A DNA stretch of 10,527 nt from Ruminococcus sp. UBA4383. Lineage in GTDB: Bacteria; Bacillota; Clostridia; Oscillospirales; Ruminococcaceae. The translations under genes were made by a program, and so were the position numbers. Location: positions 1 through 10,527 of the forward strand of contig DGRR01000083.1 of the NCBI GenBank assembly GCA_002389995.1, in the 5' to 3' direction. Of the stretch, positions 8,301-10,527 are shown piece by piece. The notes below the pieces were generated by a model. It worked only from the letters and a program-made list of their open reading frames with translations. It had not been told where the DNA came from and did not search any database. Numbering within the stretch: the stretch's first letter is position 1; each line of letters begins with the position of its first letter.

Positions 8301-8790
8301 TTGCATTTTTGCCTTTGAGGTCACTGAGAATTGTTTCAGGAACTTTTGAATCGCTCGGAACGAATCCGTCAAGTGCGCTGATATCAACGACATCGCTCAT
8401 TTTAGCATCGAGAATTGTATTTTTTGCCTTTTTGAGACCTATGCAGTATTCATCAACAACAACTACATTATCGACACCTGTAACAACTACACGGTATATA
8501 CCGTATTCATTTCCTGCTTCATCAGTCCATGATGACATTGTTTCAGCCTTTTTACCTTCTTCGGGAGACTTCTCCTTAAAGGTCAGAGCGGTAAACTTTG
8601 TTGTGTATACAGAAGTATCAGCGTACTTATATTTGTAATGACCTGCGTTTATGCCTTCGAGCAGAGATATGTCTTCAGCATGGGCAACAATGGCATTATT
8701 GCCGTTGCTGTTGTCCGATGATACGACTGTGGCATTTGCTCCGCCTGCGATACACACAAGTGCAAACAGAGCAGCAATTAATTTTTTCAT
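5302..8790 (-). CDS. Secreted BspA-type leucine-rich-repeat protein with C-terminal type I dockerin
   Basis: The 1162-residue product starts at ATG 8790-8788, where MKKLIAALFALVCIAGGANA is a signal peptide with a likely signal peptidase I cut after ANA (20/21). A longer frame upstream would mask this, and GGAAAGG (8806-8800) lies 9 nt before the ATG. A roughly 130-residue N-terminal region without recognised domain is followed by about 35 LRR_5 repeats of the form aFxxCxxLxxixip. A cap-like segment with STVQEYAEKNSINF then leads into a Thr/Pro/Lys linker (about 1074-1094). Residues 1095-1162 are a dockerin: loop one GDANEDGKVSISD keeps the calcium ligands, while loop two, DVDGIEGVTGKD, is non-standard. 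Dockerins bind cohesins of cellulosome scaffoldins, so the protein should attach to an extracellular or cell-wall complex. No enzyme domain is visible; adhesion or protein binding is the likely role. It has its own promoter, leader hairpin and terminator. Confidence 0.92.
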   Translation of the reverse strand: MKKLIAALFALVCIAGGANATVVSSDNSNGNNAIVAHAEDISLLEGINAGHYKYKYADTSVYTTKFTALTFKEKSPEEGKKAETMSSWTDEAGNEYGIYRVVVTGVDNVVVVDEYCIGLKKAKNTILDAKMSDVVDISALDGFVPSDSKVPETILSDLKGKNARYIADSAFAGSYLKSIDFTGVDYIGKNAFSKCAYITEITIPESVKLVSEGAFTGSGLKKLSVNNDMPVIPKDFCSSTALTEVSFAHPEYIREIGVSAFAKTPVSAPLFNQWYGEDVSNYEVLTVGDNAYEGCSSIKEIKMPDNIVFLGKKAFYQNTSATDVIFGKNVWAADQNCFNGCTSLVNIEFNDILTTLAGGCFQSCTSLKYVVGLPKTLCDWTDEFSTTGYGVGDGVFSGCTSLIGVVIPTTLQRIAPSMFEGDINLTTVRYANRGEYELSKARNVEYLSGVGSNTCENKVKIKDKAFKNCAKLTDINFPSVTDVGISAFEGCTGVKSVSIPNTQYIRDTAFKNCSGMTFFKVGDCKVVGNNALEGCSSMTEITLLSDQYGGSIKEDSKGIKITNDPDDTNSASGYTFKNCSAAKKITIKVEDKVKLSSGMFSGCTSLTEIGGDISGVSVIGKECFSNCSALTKLNLPALRILESSAFMNCSELKSISDSGTEIKAEDYGAKCFQNCSQLDIEVRGLISTIGASAFQNSAVKKVSIDGMIGGTVVIGASAFADCQYLESATILSPGVDKFSVGASVFSKCPVLKTAVYEGPIITSSMFIDCPALVSVETTADVFSEKAFSGCLNLTKVIKKGTSDPVIAKEINGSAFANCAALTDISANTDTIFKGNTQYSGCSSITEANVSTLTSGMFQNCTSLPTVSVTSDVTTVPASCFLNCTSFNKFDFSNITQIGASAFENTAFTKLNIGNLTDIGQKAFAGSQVLETVEVSSENIAANVFNSCSALKKVTVTADSIGAGTFQKCQSLETAVLNVKKIGSNAFADDSILTNVTFADGTPEAIETNAFSNCNNLSLLKVKGNPKMGTKCIGFVGGKVNNMFVLAGEPGSTVQEYAEKNSINFQDINGEIILPSTEPPTEKPTDKPTDAPVSDRLAGDANEDGKVSISDAVRILQYVANANKFALSEKAKANADVDGIEGVTGKDAAVIQLYDAKVIDKLD
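6972..7607. repeat. Exact DNA repeats inside the LRR coding region
   Basis: A 24-nt sequence at 6972-6995 recurs exactly at 7584-7607, and an 18-nt sequence at 7178-7195 recurs at 7898-7915 (just outside these coordinates). They encode the conserved cysteine-leucine part of repeats that otherwise differ. This points to expansion by internal duplication followed by divergence, and makes the gene prone to recombination between repeats and to assembly collapse. Confidence 0.7.
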
Positions 8791-8826
8791 AAGTTTTCGC
8801 CTTTCCGGAATAATCCTATAAATTTG

Positions 8827-8855
8827 TACCACAGATAAAAATCCCCTCTGCGGTA
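8827..8855 (-). promoter_or_regulatory. Stem-loop at the 5' end of the dockerin-gene mRNA
   Basis: Arms 8855-8847 and 8835-8827 pair over 9 bp around an 11-nt loop. The single non-Watson-Crick position is G.U in the - strand RNA but A.C in the + strand RNA, so the fold belongs to the dockerin transcript. The promoter at 8891-8863 predicts a start near 8856, which places the stem at the very 5' end of the message. Such end stems are known to protect mRNAs from 5'-end-dependent decay; that role is inferred here. Confidence 0.5.
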
Positions 8856-8862
8856 TATAACT

Positions 8863-8891
8863 ATTCTATCACACATATATCTTAAAATCAA
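8863..8891 (-). promoter_or_regulatory. Sigma-A promoter of the dockerin protein gene
   Basis: Read on the - strand, TTGATT (8891-8886) and TAGAAT (8868-8863) are separated by 17 nt. Both differ from consensus at one or two positions. A run of A and T just upstream (about 8892-8908) could act as an UP element. The start is predicted near 8856, giving a leader of about 66 nt. Confidence 0.7.
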
Positions 8892-9103
8892 CATCTTTAA
8901 AAAAAATCTACATTATATACAAAAAGTACAGGCATTTTTTAGTATAACAAAACATATATTTTTTCTTATAAGCTGTGAAAAAAGATTTATTTTTAACTGA
9001 TATGATGCTGTATGATATGTTGTAAGCAATGAAAGACTGACCACACCGAACGGATTATCGCTTGTCGGAATCAGGTAATAGTGATATAAATGTACAGCGA
9101 AAC
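8892..9103. other. AT-rich intergenic stretch without a recognisable gene
   Basis: With the leader and promoter on its left and the terminator on its right, this forms a 376-nt gap between the dockerin gene and oppC. It holds several A/T runs and an imperfect 15-nt-period direct repeat (GATATGATG at 8999-9007, GATATGTTG at 9014-9022). I found no tRNA, small RNA or start codon with a ribosome binding site. A regulator site for the dockerin gene could lie here but none is recognised. Confidence 0.5.
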
Positions 9104-9138
9104 AAAAGCCTGCGGAGAATGCATCTCCACAGGCTTTT
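9104..9138 (-). terminator. Intrinsic terminator of the opp operon
   Basis: Fifteen-nt arms at 9138-9124 and 9118-9104 enclose a 5-nt loop. Read on the - strand, the one irregular position is a U.G pair and the stem ends in TTTT, so it terminates leftward transcription. It begins 28 nt after the oppC stop. On the + strand the same position would be a C.A mismatch. Confidence 0.9.
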
Positions 9139-9166
9139 ATGTATTTATTTGAGAGAAATGGGAAAT

Positions 9167-10188
9167 TCAGTGCTTGCGTGTCGGATCCAGTGCATCTCTT
9201 AATCCGTCCGAGATAAGATTGCAGGCAATCATCAGCAAAACCAGAATGATAACCGGCGGCACAAGCTTATAGGGGTGCAGCAGGCAATTGTCAAAGCCGG
9301 ACGAAATCAGGCTGCCGAGCGAACAGCTTCCCATCGGAAGACCAAGACCAACGAAACTCAGAAATGTCCCCATAAAGATTGCAGACGGAATATTAACCAT
9401 CGCCTGTGTAAGCAGCAATCCGAAAATATTCGGAAGTATCTCTATATATATGATGTAAAATTTTCCCGCACCCTGTGTACGGACAGCGAGTATATATTCA
9501 TGCTCCTTGATGCGCAGCGTATGTGTTCGTGCAATGATACTCATATCCATCCGGCCTGTTATCATCAGCGCAAGAATGATTGTACCGACACCGGGTTTCA
9601 GCACCAGCATCATCAATGTGACAACGACCAGTGACGGGATACTGTCGGCAATCTCAACGATACGCTGCATAACCATATCAACCTTTCCGCTAATATATCC
9701 GAAAATCATACCTAATTGACACCAATCTGGAAATTGATGACCGTTGCAGCCAGTGCAACCAACAGTGAAACACGGAGTCCCTGCCAGCAACGAGAGAACA
9801 AATCACGACCAAGATGATCCGTTCCGAACAAATAGCTGACATTATCCAGCCCCAGCTCCGTGTACGAATTGCGGACAGTTGTGCCGCTTGTGAGGTAGAC
9901 CGTTTCCGAGCCGTCTGCAAGTAACGGAATCTTCGGTGCAAGATTCACTGCTTCGAGATTCTGCATATCATATCTGTGACCTGTCAGATACGGTCCGATA
10001 ATACTCAACAGAATCAGCAACAACAGTATCACAACTGCTATGATGTTGCGTTTCTTTGAGCAGAATGCCTTGAATGCCGCCTTGCCGTTGCTTTCGCCGG
10101 CGAAAACTGTATCGGTATCTGCGGTTTCATCTCGCTTTACAAACTGAAAATCTGTTTCCGTTGGTGTATATTTCATTTCTTCACGCAT
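9167..10188 (-). pseudogene. oppC: Oligopeptide ABC transporter permease OppC, frameshifted
   Basis: The ATG at 10188-10186 follows AAAGGGGG by 9 nt and overlaps the oppB stop by 8 nt. The first 158 codons encode a long cytoplasmic N-terminus, one membrane helix (about 48-70), an external loop with the family motif FGTDHLGRD (121-129), and the start of helix 2, then hit TAG at 9714-9712. From there the -1 frame continues to 9167 with GMIFGYISGKVD, the EAA-loop region (LAVRTQGAG then LPN) that contacts the ATPase, LSFVGLGL and the terminal DGLRDALDP. One missing base after TTA near 9713-9716 (giving VNYGMIFG) restores a protein of about 340 residues, normal for Gram-positive OppC with this enlarged loop. 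It would form the membrane channel with OppB for peptide import. As written it would give two non-functional halves; a single-base sequence error is the main alternative. Confidence 0.85.
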
Positions 10189-10527
10189 TGCCAATCACCC
10201 CCTTTCCGCTTACACGAATGCGTAGATCAATAATGCCGTAAAGGACATCGAGCAGCAGTCTCACTGCAATGAAAATAAATGCAAATACAAATGTCAGTAC
10301 CGGCACGACATTGTAATCATTTGCTGTAATCGCCTGCGTCAGAAGCGCACCGATGCCGGGAATAGAGAAAATCTGCTCCGTGACTATAGAACCCGACAGC
10401 AGCCCAACCAGCATCATCATCATAATTGTAATGACAGGCATGAGCGAATTACGGAGAATATAGCCGGTAAGCAGACGCATTCCGCTGATACCCTGACTTT
10501 TCGCAAACAGCACATAATCCGAATCCA
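10181..10527 (-). CDS. oppB: Oligopeptide ABC transporter permease OppB, C-terminal part
   Basis: The reading frame enters from the right edge and stops at TGA 10183-10181, so only about 115 codons of a gene that is normally a little over 300 codons are present. The visible part starts with the EAA loop (DSDYVLFAKSQG, then the LRNSLMPVI stretch) that docks on the ATPase. It continues with membrane helices around MMMMLVGLLSGSIV and TFVFAFIFIAVRLLLDVLYG, the conserved EQIFSIPGIGALL between them, and the family-typical DLRIRV near the end. It lies directly upstream of oppC, overlapping it by 8 nt (ATGCGTGA), so the two are one operon and probably coupled in translation. The substrate-binding protein and ATPases are not in the window; they may lie upstream. 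OppB and DppB cannot be told apart with certainty from this part. Confidence 0.88.
   Translation of the reverse strand, partial: DSDYVLFAKSQGISGMRLLTGYILRNSLMPVITIMMMMLVGLLSGSIVTEQIFSIPGIGALLTQAITANDYNVVPVLTFVFAFIFIAVRLLLDVLYGIIDLRIRVSGKGVIGNA

Noticed and set aside
8728..8790. Lipoprotein signal at the dockerin protein N-terminus (ALVC)
   Set aside because: The residue before cysteine is valine, which does not fit a lipobox, and a good signal peptidase I site (ANA) follows.
8930..9103. Long open - strand frame containing LIPTSDNPFGVVS
   Set aside because: It has no start codon with a ribosome binding site, overlaps the opp terminator, and ends in AT-rich low-complexity codons; it is probably chance.
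1..10527. CRISPR array, tRNA, rRNA, insertion sequence or attachment site
   Set aside because: I saw no regularly spaced repeats, cloverleaf, transposase or terminal inverted repeats on either strand.

Overview
The window looks like chromosomal DNA from a low-GC, Gram-positive anaerobe of the genus Ruminococcus or a close relative (Oscillospiraceae). The main evidence is a secreted leucine-rich-repeat protein ending in a type I dockerin. Its form (GDANEDGKVSISD, then a second loop reading DVDGIEGVTGKD) matches what I remember of fibre-degrading ruminococci such as R. flavefaciens. Strong AGGAGG ribosome binding sites, near-consensus sigma-A promoters with 17-nt spacers and AT-rich intergenic DNA fit this. 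All assignments come from reading motifs; no database search was possible.

Left part (1-3744, + strand): a class I SAM-dependent methyltransferase (204-854) with a near-consensus extended -10 promoter, followed by an 899-residue cytoplasmic protein (1024-3723). The latter joins a Ser/Thr protein kinase domain, a STAND-type P-loop NTPase, a winged-helix-like segment and a TPR-like C-terminus. It has its own promoter, a dyad in its leader and a terminator whose stem overlaps its last codons. This NLR-like kinase is the best candidate in the window for an undescribed sensing or defence system.

Middle part (3794-8891, - strand): a degraded ABC-2-type permease (3794-5041) interrupted by an in-frame TGA and lacking its N-terminus and its ATPase partner; then the dockerin protein (5302-8790), with about 35 BspA-type repeats. 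The dockerin gene has a clear promoter, a hairpin predicted to lie at the very 5' end of its mRNA, and a downstream hairpin terminator. It is probably exported and docked onto a cohesin-bearing cell-surface complex.

Right part (9104-10527, - strand): the end of an oligopeptide ABC importer operon. It holds the 3' end of oppB (cut by the window edge) and oppC, which overlap by 8 nt, then an intrinsic terminator. oppC carries a one-base frameshift that splits it in two. TGA serves as the ordinary stop at the ends of five reading frames here, so a changed genetic code is unlikely. Two broken transporter genes in so short a stretch mean either gene decay or errors in the sequence. The functional units appear independent: nothing links the kinase-NTPase, the dockerin protein and the peptide importer except proximity.
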